From NCBI RefSeq assembly GCF_900110755.1, contig NZ_FOFF01000008.1, positions 132,346-196,345 of the forward strand: a stretch of DNA of 64,000 nucleotides, written 5' to 3'. Below are positions 53,623 through 61,295 of this stretch, piece by piece (the stretch's first letter is position 1; each line of letters begins with the position of its first letter). The notes under the pieces are model-generated. The model searched no databases. It worked only from the letters and a program-made list of their open reading frames with translations, and was not told the DNA's origin. Position numbers and translations under genes: made by a program. The DNA comes from Streptomyces sp. yr375 (GTDB lineage: Bacteria; Actinomycetota; Actinomycetes; Streptomycetales; Streptomycetaceae).

Positions 53623-53951
53623 GCGGCGGGACCGGGGAGGTCGCAGCGCCACGCGATCCCGGGCTCCAGCCCGAGCGGACCCGGCTGGCCTGGCGGCGTA
53701 CGACGCTGGCGAGCACTGTTGCCGCCGTCCTCGCCGTGAAGTCCTCGCTGCACGGCGGGGTGTCCGTGTCCGGGGTCGTCCTGTGCGCGCTGGCCTGCGG
53801 TCTGTGGCTGGCGTTCCTGCTGCTCGCCCACCACCGGATCCGCGCCCTCGCCGCCACGTCGAGCCCGGCGGCCCTCGCCCCGCGGCACGCCACGGCGGCG
53901 GTCCTGTGCGCGGTGGCCACGGCGGCGTGCGCCGCGGCGCTGGTGCTCTGA
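53619..53951 (+). CDS. DUF202 membrane protein, second of a pair
   Basis: A 110-residue protein with the shortened DUF202 signature ERTRLAWRRTTLASTVAAVL and three hydrophobic segments. GTG start overlaps the previous stop by 4 nt, so both are made together and probably form a heteromeric membrane complex. Confidence 0.83.
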   Translation: MSGGTGEVAAPRDPGLQPERTRLAWRRTTLASTVAAVLAVKSSLHGGVSVSGVVLCALACGLWLAFLLLAHHRIRALAATSSPAALAPRHATAAVLCAVATAACAAALVL

Positions 53952-54014
53952 CGACCACGCCGTCCTGACGAGTACGCAGTCCTACGGCGGCCCCGCCGAG
54001 CCCTCTGCTGTGCC

Positions 54015-54971
54015 CTACACGTCCTCTGCCGCATCCTCCGCGTCCCAGTCCACCGTGACCACGATCTTGCCCCGGGTGCGGCCCTCCGCGCTGAGCCGGT
54101 GGGCGTCGGCCGCGCGCTCCAGCGGGAAGGTGTCGGAGACGTGCACGGAGACCACGCCCTGTTCGGCCAGGTCCGCCAGCCGGGTGAGGTCCTCGGCGTC
54201 GGGCCGGACCCAGTAGTAGCGGCCGCCGTAGCCGACGACGTCGCCGTCGGCGATCGACACCAGGCGGCCCTCCGGGGCCAGCAGGTTGGCGGAGACCTTC
54301 AGCGTCTCGCCGCCGATCGTGTCGAAGGCCGCGTCCACGCCCTCGGGGGCCAGCCCGCGCACCCGTTCGGACAGCCCCTCGCCGTAGGTCACGGGTTCGC
54401 CGCCCAGCGCGCGTACGAAGTCGTGGTTGGCGGGGCTCGCCGTACCGATCACCCGTGCGCCCAGATGCCGGGCGAGCTGCACGGCGATGGCTCCGACGCC
54501 GCCCGCCGCCGCGTGCACGAGGACGGTCTCGCCGCGCTTCACCTGAAGCGCCTTCATCAGCACCTGGTAGGCGGTGAGTCCGGTGAGCGGCAGGCCCGCG
54601 GCCTCCTCCCAGGTGAGGTTGCGCGGCTTGCGGGCGAGGGTGCGCACCGGGGCCGCGACGTACTCGGCGAAGGTGCCCCGGGACAGGAAGTCCTCGCGGA
54701 CGTAGCCCATGACCTCGTCGCCGATCGCGTACTCCGTGACGGAGAACCCGAGCTGCACGACGACGCCGGAGACGTCCCAGCCGGGGACCACCGGGAAGAC
54801 GGCGTCGAAGATCGAGTCCAGATACCCCTCGCGGGCCTTCCAGTCGACGGGGTTCACGGCCGCCGCCCGGACCTTCACCAGCACCGAGTCGGGGCCGACC
54901 TTCGGGTCGCGCACCTCCCCGAATGCGAGGGTCTCGGGGCCGCCGTAGCGTGAGTAGCTGATGGCCTTCAT
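54015..54971 (-). CDS. NADPH:quinone oxidoreductase-like medium-chain reductase
   Basis: A 318-residue zinc-lacking MDR-family oxidoreductase. It has the N-terminal MKAISYSRYGGPETL block, the catalytic-domain NPVDWKAREGY and the NADPH-binding Rossmann motif HAAAGGVGAIAVQLAR near residues 153-168. No zinc-ligand cysteines are seen. It is a likely reductase of quinones or reactive carbonyls. Divergent from the His-rich gene, with a 9-bp inverted repeat between. Confidence 0.88.
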   Translation of the reverse strand: MKAISYSRYGGPETLAFGEVRDPKVGPDSVLVKVRAAAVNPVDWKAREGYLDSIFDAVFPVVPGWDVSGVVVQLGFSVTEYAIGDEVMGYVREDFLSRGTFAEYVAAPVRTLARKPRNLTWEEAAGLPLTGLTAYQVLMKALQVKRGETVLVHAAAGGVGAIAVQLARHLGARVIGTASPANHDFVRALGGEPVTYGEGLSERVRGLAPEGVDAAFDTIGGETLKVSANLLAPEGRLVSIADGDVVGYGGRYYWVRPDAEDLTRLADLAEQGVVSVHVSDTFPLERAADAHRLSAEGRTRGKIVVTVDWDAEDAAEDV

Positions 54972-54997
54972 GGTCCGACCCTCCGTGGTGCCCGGAC

Positions 54998-55039
54998 GCC
55001 ACGCAAGCCGAATGACCCGTTATGCGGTTTTTGCGTGGC
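54998..55039. promoter_or_regulatory. Inverted repeat between quinone reductase and His-rich genes
   Basis: GCCACGCAA (54998-55006) and TTGCGTGGC (55031-55039), exact inverse copies 24 nt apart, in the 117-nt divergent promoter region. They could be paired half-sites for one regulator. Confidence 0.5.
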
Positions 55040-55088
55040 ACCCTGTCCGACGTCACACCCGCAGCCGCTCTTCGAAGGTGAGCACCTC

Positions 55089-55385
55089 ATGACCACCCTC
55101 CATGTCGAACACTCCGCCCACACGCACACGCACGGCCCGGACTGCGGGCACACCCAGGTGAGCCACGGCGACCACGTCGACTACGCCCACGACGGGCATC
55201 TGCACCGTGCGCACGACGGTCACTGGGACGAGTGCGAGCCGGGCGGGCACACGGCCCACGAGGGGCACGAGCACCAGCACGGCGAGGACTGCGGGCACAC
55301 GCGCGTGCAGCACGGCGACCACGTGGACTACGTCCACGACGGCCACCGGCACGCCGAGCACGACGGCCACTGGGACGACCACTGA
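55089..55385 (+). CDS. Small His-rich, probably metal-binding protein with internal duplication
   Basis: A 98-residue soluble protein made largely of His, Asp and Gly. Two repeats of about 35 residues are visible (DCGHTQVSHGDHVDYAHDGH near residues 18-37 and DCGHTRVQHGDHVDYVHDGH near 64-83), each with one Cys, many His and ending HDGHWD. It should bind Zn, Ni, Co or Cu and may store or buffer the metal. I start at the ATG at 55089, preceded by GAAGGTGAG. A strong terminator follows. Function otherwise unknown. Confidence 0.8.
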   Translation: MTTLHVEHSAHTHTHGPDCGHTQVSHGDHVDYAHDGHLHRAHDGHWDECEPGGHTAHEGHEHQHGEDCGHTRVQHGDHVDYVHDGHRHAEHDGHWDDH

Positions 55386-55449
55386 GCACCGTTCGAGACG
55401 GTCGCCGATCGCGACCTGAATACGCCTGAACAAGCCTGAACACGCCTGT

Positions 55450-55485
55450 CGACGGCTCCCCGCGCTTCTGTGCGGGGAGCCGTCG
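55450..55485 (+). terminator. Terminator after the His-rich gene
   Basis: A perfect 14-bp stem (CGACGGCTCCCCGC / GCGGGGAGCCGTCG) with an 8-nt loop. Confidence 0.85.
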
Positions 55486-55529
55486 GCCTAGGGTGGCCCC
55501 GATCACGTTGAGTACCCCCACTGGACTCC

Positions 55530-55547
55530 ATACCGACCGGTCGGCAT
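55530..55547. promoter_or_regulatory. TetR-type operator upstream of the kinase/acyl-CoA dehydrogenase unit
   Basis: ATACCGACCGGTCGGCAT, an 18-bp palindrome with one mismatch, 53 nt upstream of the kinase start. A related copy lies upstream of the SDR/ligase/TetR unit (61112-61129). Confidence 0.7.
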
Positions 55548-55599
55548 GATGGACGGGTCAGTCCCGTTCACCACGTCGATCTGTCCGTAGGAGTGACGC

Positions 55600-56622
55600 A
55601 TGAGCCCCGACCACCCGCCCGGACTCGACCTCGACCGGCTGCGCGCCCTGCTGGAGCGCGAGCGGCCCGGTCTGGTGCACGGCCCGCTGACCGGCCGGCT
55701 GATCGAGGGCGGACGGTCGAACCTCACCTACTCGGTCAGCGACGGCGTGGCGAAGTGGGTCGTACGGCGGCCGCCGCTCGGGCATGTCCTGGCCACCGCG
55801 CATGACATGCGGCGCGAGCACCGGGTGATCAGCGCGCTGCACCCGACGAGTGTGCCGGTGCCGCGCCCGGTGCTGCTGTGCGAGGACGAGGAGGTGCTCG
55901 GATCGCCGTTCTACGTCATGGAGTTCGTCGAGGGCACCCCGTACCGCACGGCCGACGAGCTGCTCCCGCTCGGCCCGGAGCGCACCCGCGACGCGGTGCT
56001 GTCCCTCGTCGACACCCTCGTGGAGCTGCACGCGGTGGACCCCGTCGAGGTGGGCCTCGCGGACTTCGGCCGGCCCGAGGGCTTCCTCGACCGGCAACTG
56101 CGGCGCTGGGGCAAGCAGTTGGACGCCTCCCGCAACCGCGACCTGGCCGGTGTCGACGAGCTGCACGCGACGCTCGGGCGGCACCTGCCGAACTCCCCCG
56201 CGCCGGCCGTCGTGCACGGCGACTACCGGCTCGACAACGTGCTGATCGACGGCGAGGACCGGATCCGGGCGATCCTCGACTGGGAGATGTCGACGCTCGG
56301 CGACCCGCTCACCGACCTGGGTCTGCTGGTGATGTACAGCATCCCGCTGGAGCTGCCCGACTCCCCCATCTCCACGACCGCTTCGGCCGTCGGGCACCCG
56401 ACGCCCGCCGAGCTGATCGAGCGGTACGCGGCGCGGTCGGGGCGGGACGTCTCGGCGGTCTCCTGGTACACGGCGTTCGCCTGGTTCAAGCTCGCCGTGA
56501 TCCTGGAGGGCATCCACTACCGGTACACGCTGGGCCAGACGGTCGGACGGGGCTTCGACCGCATCGGGGAGCTCGTCCCCGTCTTCATCGAGCATGGACT
56601 GACCACTCTTCAGGAAGGCTGA
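55600..56622 (+). CDS. APH-family phosphotransferase (LvaA/ACAD10-11 kinase-like)
   Basis: A 340-residue aminoglycoside-phosphotransferase-fold kinase. It has the N-lobe GGRSNLTYSV and the lysine in AKWVVRRPP, the catalytic loop VVHGDYRLDNVLID and the metal-binding ILDWEMSTLGDP. Its closest functional models are the kinase domain of ACAD10/11 and LvaA, which phosphorylate the 4-hydroxyl of 4-hydroxyacyl-CoAs. It is followed 6 nt later by an acyl-CoA dehydrogenase, the same partner as in those systems. It lies behind a TetR-type operator. Confidence 0.83.
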   Translation: MSPDHPPGLDLDRLRALLERERPGLVHGPLTGRLIEGGRSNLTYSVSDGVAKWVVRRPPLGHVLATAHDMRREHRVISALHPTSVPVPRPVLLCEDEEVLGSPFYVMEFVEGTPYRTADELLPLGPERTRDAVLSLVDTLVELHAVDPVEVGLADFGRPEGFLDRQLRRWGKQLDASRNRDLAGVDELHATLGRHLPNSPAPAVVHGDYRLDNVLIDGEDRIRAILDWEMSTLGDPLTDLGLLVMYSIPLELPDSPISTTASAVGHPTPAELIERYAARSGRDVSAVSWYTAFAWFKLAVILEGIHYRYTLGQTVGRGFDRIGELVPVFIEHGLTTLQEG

Positions 56623-56628
56623 CCGGCC

Positions 56629-57843
56629 ATGGACTTCGCGTTCGACGCCCGCACCGAGGAACTCCGCGCCAAACTGCTCGCCTTCATGGACGAGTACGTC
56701 TACCCGGCCGAGCCGGTGGCGGAGGAGCAGCGGGCCGCGCTGGCCTCGCCGTGGGACACCCCGGCCGTGGTCGAGGAGTTGAAGGCGGAGGCGCGCAGGC
56801 AGGGCCTGTGGAACCTCTTCCTCCCCGACGCCGAGCACGGCGCGGGACTCACCAACCTCCAGTACGCGCCGCTGGCCGAAATCGCCGGCCGTTCCCCGCA
56901 GTTGGCGCCGACGGCGCTGAACTGCTCCGCGCCGGACACCGGGAACATGGAGGTGCTCGCGCAGTTCGGCGACGAGGCGCAGCAGAAGCAGTGGCTGGAG
57001 CCGCTGCTCGCGGGCGAGATCCGGTCGGCGTTCGCGATGACCGAGCCGGAGGTGGCCTCCTCCGACGCCACGAACATCACCACGCTCATCGAGCGCGACG
57101 GCGACGAGTACGTCATCACCGGCCGCAAGTGGTACATCTCCGGGGCGATGAACCCGGACTGCAAGATCTTCATCGTGATGGGCAAGACGGACCCGGACGG
57201 GGCCGACATCCGCCGTCAGCAGTCCATGGTGCTGGTGCCGCGCGACACCCCGGGCGTCACGGTCAAGCGGGCGATGCGGGTCTTCGGGTACGAGGACCAC
57301 TCCCACGGCGGCCACGCCGAGGTGGTCTTCGACCACGCGCGCGTGCCGGTGACGAACCTGGTCGGCGAGGAGGGCGGCGGCTTCGCCATCGCGCAGGCGC
57401 GCCTCGGTCCGGGCCGGATCCACCACTGCATGCGGCTGATCGGCATGGCGGAGCGGGCGATCGAGCTGATGTGCCGCCGGGCCGTCTCCCGCGAGGCGTT
57501 CGGCAAGACGCTGGCCCAGCAGGGCGTGGTGCAGAACTGGATCGCGGACGCGCGGGTCGCCGTCGAGCAACTGCGGCTGCTGGTGCTGAAGACGGCCTGG
57601 ATGATGGACACCGTCGGCAACAAGGGCGCTCACACGGAGATCCAGTCCATCAAGATCGCCACGCCGCGTGCGGTCGTCGGCATCCTCGACCGGGCGATCC
57701 AGGTGCACGGCGCGGGCGGCGTCAGCCAGGACTTCCCGCTGGCCGAGCTGTACGCGAGCGCCCGCACCCTGATGCTCGCCGACGGCCCGGACGAGGTGCA
57801 CCAACGCTCGCTGGCCCGCCGGGAGTTGAAGAAGTACCTGTAG
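56629..57843 (+). CDS. Acyl-CoA dehydrogenase (ACAD11/LvaC-like)
   Basis: A 404-residue FAD enzyme of the acyl-CoA dehydrogenase fold, with the N-terminal helical domain, the FAD-contact AFAMTEPEVASSDATNI and GRKWYISGAMNP, and the C-terminal domain with IQVHGAGGVSQD. It pairs with the upstream kinase: in ACAD10/11 and Lva pathways the dehydrogenase-fold enzyme removes the phosphate from a 4-phospho-acyl-CoA. A simple beta-oxidation dehydrogenase is the alternative. Bidirectional terminator 17 nt downstream. Confidence 0.88.
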   Translation: MDFAFDARTEELRAKLLAFMDEYVYPAEPVAEEQRAALASPWDTPAVVEELKAEARRQGLWNLFLPDAEHGAGLTNLQYAPLAEIAGRSPQLAPTALNCSAPDTGNMEVLAQFGDEAQQKQWLEPLLAGEIRSAFAMTEPEVASSDATNITTLIERDGDEYVITGRKWYISGAMNPDCKIFIVMGKTDPDGADIRRQQSMVLVPRDTPGVTVKRAMRVFGYEDHSHGGHAEVVFDHARVPVTNLVGEEGGGFAIAQARLGPGRIHHCMRLIGMAERAIELMCRRAVSREAFGKTLAQQGVVQNWIADARVAVEQLRLLVLKTAWMMDTVGNKGAHTEIQSIKIATPRAVVGILDRAIQVHGAGGVSQDFPLAELYASARTLMLADGPDEVHQRSLARRELKKYL

Positions 57844-57860
57844 TAGCGGCGGACGGAATC

Positions 57861-57897
57861 GAGGGAGCCCCGGCGGCAGTGCCGCCGGGGCTCCCTC
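57861..57897. terminator. Bidirectional terminator between acyl-CoA dehydrogenase and TetR genes
   Basis: Perfect 17-bp stem (GAGGGAGCCCCGGCGGC / GCCGCCGGGGCTCCCTC) with a 3-nt loop between convergent genes. Confidence 0.9.
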
Positions 57898-57922
57898 TCC
57901 GTATCTCCGCGTACGGCGGCCG

Positions 57923-58525
57923 TCAGGGGCGCAGGGACCGCAGCAGCAGGTCGGCGAGTTGGTCCGCGACCTCCTGGGGGGTCATCGGACCGTTCGGGCG
58001 GTACCAGGTCGACAGGTGGTGCACGGAACCGAAGTGGTAGTCCACCACCAGGTCGGCCGGGGTCGCCGTGGAGAAGACACCGGCCTGCTGGCCCTCCTCG
58101 ACGAGCGCGCGGAACCGTTCGTGGTAGCGACGGCGTTCGGCGCGCACCTGTTTGTACTTCTCCGGGCTCAGGTGGTGCATCGAGCGGAAGAAGATGTTCG
58201 CGTCGTCGAGGTTGTCGATGGTCGTGACGACGACGTCGGCCGCCGCGCCCCGCAGCCGCTCCTCGATCGGCCCGGAGGCGTCCGCGAAGGCGTCCAGCCG
58301 CTCCTGCTGGACGCGCAGCACGCGCGCGTACACCTCGTGCAGCAGGTCGTCCTTGGAGCCGAAGTAGTGGTACAGCGCCCCCTTGGTGACGCCCGCCGCC
58401 TCGACGATCTCCTGCACCGACGTGCGGTCGTAGCCCTGCTCGGCGAAGAGCCGGGTGGCGGCGGCCAGGAGCCGCTGCGGAACAGGGGCCTCTGGGCCCT
58501 CCGTCGTCCTTGGCACTGCCGCCAC
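57923..58525 (-). CDS. TetR-family regulator
   Basis: A 200-residue TetR protein. The N-terminal helix-turn-helix is in RTSVQEIVEAAGVTKGALYHYF (about residues 35-56), with a helical ligand domain behind it of the type found in fatty-acid/acyl-CoA regulators. I start at GTG 58525, just after GGAAGG; a GTG three codons later is also possible. It ends the leftward unit SDR-ligase-TetR and probably represses through the two ACCGGTCGGT-type sites at 55530 and 61112. Confidence 0.85.
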   Translation of the reverse strand: MAAVPRTTEGPEAPVPQRLLAAATRLFAEQGYDRTSVQEIVEAAGVTKGALYHYFGSKDDLLHEVYARVLRVQQERLDAFADASGPIEERLRGAAADVVVTTIDNLDDANIFFRSMHHLSPEKYKQVRAERRRYHERFRALVEEGQQAGVFSTATPADLVVDYHFGSVHHLSTWYRPNGPMTPQEVADQLADLLLRSLRP

Positions 58526-58617
58526 CTGCCTTCCGTCTCGCTCTGCCGGTCGTGCGCCTGCCGCTCGCACTGCTCGTACTGCTCGCACTACTCGTATCTA
58601 CACGTACCTGCTCGTGC

Positions 58618-60288
58618 CTACTGGTCGCGCGCGCGGGAGCGCAGTTCCCGGCGGAGGATCTTCCCGGTCGCCGTCTTGGGCAGATCGGCCAGGATCTCCA
58701 CCTGCCGGGGGTACTTGTACGCCGCCAGCCTGTCCTTGCAGTAGGCCGCGAGCGTATCCGCATCCGCGTCGGCCCCCGGACGCAGGCTGATGTACGCCTT
58801 GACGGTCTCCCCGCGGTACCCGTCCGGCACGCCGACGACGGCCGCCTCGCGCACCGCCGGATGGGTGTACAGGACATCCTCGACCTCGCGCGGCCATACC
58901 TTGAAGCCGGACGCGTTGATCATGTCCTTCTTGCGGTCGACGACGTACAGCCAGCCCTGCTCGTCCATGAAGCCGATGTCGCCGGTGCGCAGCTCGCCGC
59001 CGGGGAAGGTCTCGGCGGTGGCGTCGGGCCGCCGCCAGTACCCGGGCACGACCTGTGGCCCCCGGACGACGATCTCGCCCTGCTCGCCGAAGGGCACCTC
59101 CGCGCCCTGCTCGTCGAGGATGCGCACGACCGTGTCGGGGCCGGGCAGGCCGACGGCGAGGGTCCCGGAGGCCGGGTCGACCGGCGCTTCCAGGTGGGGC
59201 GGGACGGAGGCGCAGGGGGCGGTGCACTCGGTGAGCCCGTAGCCGTTGCGCAGGTAGGGCCCGAAGCCGGCCCGGAACTTCTCCACCAGGGCCGGCGGCA
59301 CGGGCGCGCCGCCCGAGGAGATGACCACGAAGGAGGCGAAGTGCTCGCGGGTGGCGGCCGGATGGGCGCCCAGCGCCATGAAGGCGGTCGAGGGGCCGAC
59401 GGTGTAGTGCGGCCGGTGCTCGGCGAACGCGTCGAGCACCACCCCCGCCTCGAAGCGGTACGTCAGCACGAGCGTGCCCGCGCTGCTCAGGCAGGCGGCG
59501 AGCTGGCAGACCATGCCGGTGATGTGGAACAGGGGCGCGAGCGCGTAGTAGACGGGCGCCTCGGGCAGGTGCAGCCCGGTGCGCTGGCGCTCGGCGTTGA
59601 ACATGATGTTGCCGTGCGTGTTGGTGGCGCCCTTGGGCGCGCCGCTGGTGCCGGAGGTGTAGCTGATCAGGGCGATGCCGTCGGAGGCGGGCTCGCGGTC
59701 CTCGGGCGCTTTGTGTCCGGCGCGGGCGACGGCGGTGAGGTCGTCGGCGTCGGCCGCCTGCGGGAGGCGTTCGAAGGCGAGCACGCGCGCGTCGGCGCGG
59801 GTCTGGAAATCCAGCTCGCACCCGGTGAGCACGATCCGCACCGGCGAGTCCGCAGCCGTCTCGCGCAGATACGACTCCCAGGCCCGGTCGGAGCAGATCA
59901 GCGCGGCCACCTCGCCGTCCCGCAGGACGTGGGCGACCTCCCCCGACTTGTACATCGGGTTGACGGGGACGACCGTCGCGCCCGCCTTCCACGCGCCCAG
60001 CAGGGCGAGGACGAAGTGCGGGGAGTTCTGCAGCAGGACGGCGACCCGGTCGCCGGGCGCGAGGCCGCGGGCGGCGAGGTGACCGGCGACGGAGTCGCTC
60101 AGCTCGTCGACCTCGCGGTAGCTGAGCCGGCCGTCGAAGTAGGCGAGGCAGGTGCGGTCGGGGGCCTCGGCGACGGACCGGCGGAAGGCGTGCACGAGGG
60201 AGGCGGCCGGGTCGATCGGGGCGCGCTGGGCGTCGTCGAGGAGGGCCAGCCAGGGCTGGGCGGCGTAATGAGAGGCAGGCGCGGTCAT
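58618..60288 (-). CDS. Acyl-CoA synthetase (AMP-forming)
   Basis: A 556-residue adenylate-forming ligase activating a carboxylic acid to its CoA thioester. The P-loop motif is YTSGTSGAPKGA (about 190-201); A5 is NGYGLTECTAP; A7 is RTGDIGFMDEQG; A10 lysine is in TATGKILRREL. The ATG at 60288 overlaps the SDR stop by 4 nt; the frame stays open far upstream but is not coding there. It is the likely first step (acid activation) of the pathway shared with the kinase and dehydrogenase. Confidence 0.92.
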   Translation of the reverse strand: MTAPASHYAAQPWLALLDDAQRAPIDPAASLVHAFRRSVAEAPDRTCLAYFDGRLSYREVDELSDSVAGHLAARGLAPGDRVAVLLQNSPHFVLALLGAWKAGATVVPVNPMYKSGEVAHVLRDGEVAALICSDRAWESYLRETAADSPVRIVLTGCELDFQTRADARVLAFERLPQAADADDLTAVARAGHKAPEDREPASDGIALISYTSGTSGAPKGATNTHGNIMFNAERQRTGLHLPEAPVYYALAPLFHITGMVCQLAACLSSAGTLVLTYRFEAGVVLDAFAEHRPHYTVGPSTAFMALGAHPAATREHFASFVVISSGGAPVPPALVEKFRAGFGPYLRNGYGLTECTAPCASVPPHLEAPVDPASGTLAVGLPGPDTVVRILDEQGAEVPFGEQGEIVVRGPQVVPGYWRRPDATAETFPGGELRTGDIGFMDEQGWLYVVDRKKDMINASGFKVWPREVEDVLYTHPAVREAAVVGVPDGYRGETVKAYISLRPGADADADTLAAYCKDRLAAYKYPRQVEILADLPKTATGKILRRELRSRARDQ

Positions 60289-61049
60289 TCGGAGGCCTCC
60301 CACTTCTGCTGGAGGTGGTTCATGTTGGTCAGCCAGCGGTCGGGGTCGCCGGCCCGCACCTGGTAGTACTGGGCGACCTCGGGGTGCGGCAGGATCAGGA
60401 AGCGGTCCTCCGCGATGCCCTTGAACAGGGCGTCCGCGACGGCTTCCGGCTCGATCGCGGTCGGCTTGAGCACCAGGTCGCCCGCGCTGCCGGTGGCGTC
60501 CAGCATGTCGGTGCGCACGCCCTGGGGGCAGATCGCGTGGACGTTGATGCCCCGGTGGCGGTAGGTCAGCGACAGCCACTCGGCGAAGGCGTACGCGCCG
60601 TGCTTGGTGACGCTGTAGGGGGCGGCGCCGATCATGGTGAGCAGCCCGGCCGCGGAGACGGTGGACACGAACCGGCCCCGGCCGCGCTCCAGCCAGTCCG
60701 GCAGCAGCGCGTGCGCCGCGCGGACGTGCGCCATGACGTTGACGTCCCAGGCGAGCGCCCATACGGCCTCGTCGGCCGCCTCCGAGCCGCCCGAGGGGAC
60801 CCCGGCGTTGGCGCAGTACACGTCGACGGTGCCGCCGAGCGCCTCCCGCGCCCGGTCGACGATCGCGGAGGCGTCGCCGGGGAGCGCGATCCCGCCGATC
60901 TCGTCGGCGACGGCCTGTGCCCGCGCGGCGTCCAGGTCGTTGACGACGACCCGGGCGCCCTCGGCGGCGAAGCGGCGGGCCAGCGCGGCCCCGATTCCGC
61001 CCCCGGCTCCGGTGACGACCACTCCGGCATCCTGCACGGCTCCCACCAT
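60285..61049 (-). CDS. Short-chain dehydrogenase/reductase
   Basis: A 254-residue NAD(P)-dependent SDR. The cofactor motif is TGAGGGIGAA at residues 12-21; NAG is in CANAGVPSG; catalytic Ser is in STVSAAG and Tyr/Lys in YSVTKHG. First gene of the leftward unit with the ligase and TetR gene; a TetR-type operator lies about 63 nt upstream. By analogy with LvaD it could reduce a keto-acyl-CoA to the hydroxy form used by the kinase. Confidence 0.9.
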   Translation of the reverse strand: MVGAVQDAGVVVTGAGGGIGAALARRFAAEGARVVVNDLDAARAQAVADEIGGIALPGDASAIVDRAREALGGTVDVYCANAGVPSGGSEAADEAVWALAWDVNVMAHVRAAHALLPDWLERGRGRFVSTVSAAGLLTMIGAAPYSVTKHGAYAFAEWLSLTYRHRGINVHAICPQGVRTDMLDATGSAGDLVLKPTAIEPEAVADALFKGIAEDRFLILPHPEVAQYYQVRAGDPDRWLTNMNHLQQKWEASE

Positions 61050-61111
61050 CGGTCTCCTTCGACACGAAGCGAATCGGCTCTGCTGCATCGGCTGCATCGG
61101 CCTGCCTCGCC

Positions 61112-61129
61112 AGACTAACCGGTCGGTAT
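61112..61129. promoter_or_regulatory. TetR-type operator upstream of the SDR/ligase/TetR unit
   Basis: AGACTAACCGGTCGGTAT; the right half GGTCGGTAT is the exact complement of the left half of the site at 55530, the left half matches 6 of 9. Confidence 0.62.
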
Positions 61130-61295
61130 GTGTCAGGAAAGGGGCTGTGGACGCCCCGGACCGGTGCCGGGCGCGTTCCGGCGGGCTCGGCAACATTATC
61201 TTTTGTACGGATGAGCCGTGACGTATGGCCAATTGCATCTGTTCGCAGGACGATGCGCGCACGTGGCGCACCGCTTCGGGGACGAGGGGCCTGTC

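Noticed and set aside
58526..58617. Imperfect 9-bp repeats (ACTGCTCGT-like) between the TetR and ligase genes
   Set aside because: The copies are degenerate and short; no clear function can be supported beyond low-complexity spacer.
58618..61065. An 815-codon version of the acyl-CoA synthetase
   Set aside because: The extra N-terminus is the shadow of the SDR gene in another frame; the ATG at 60288 with 4-nt overlap gives the family length.
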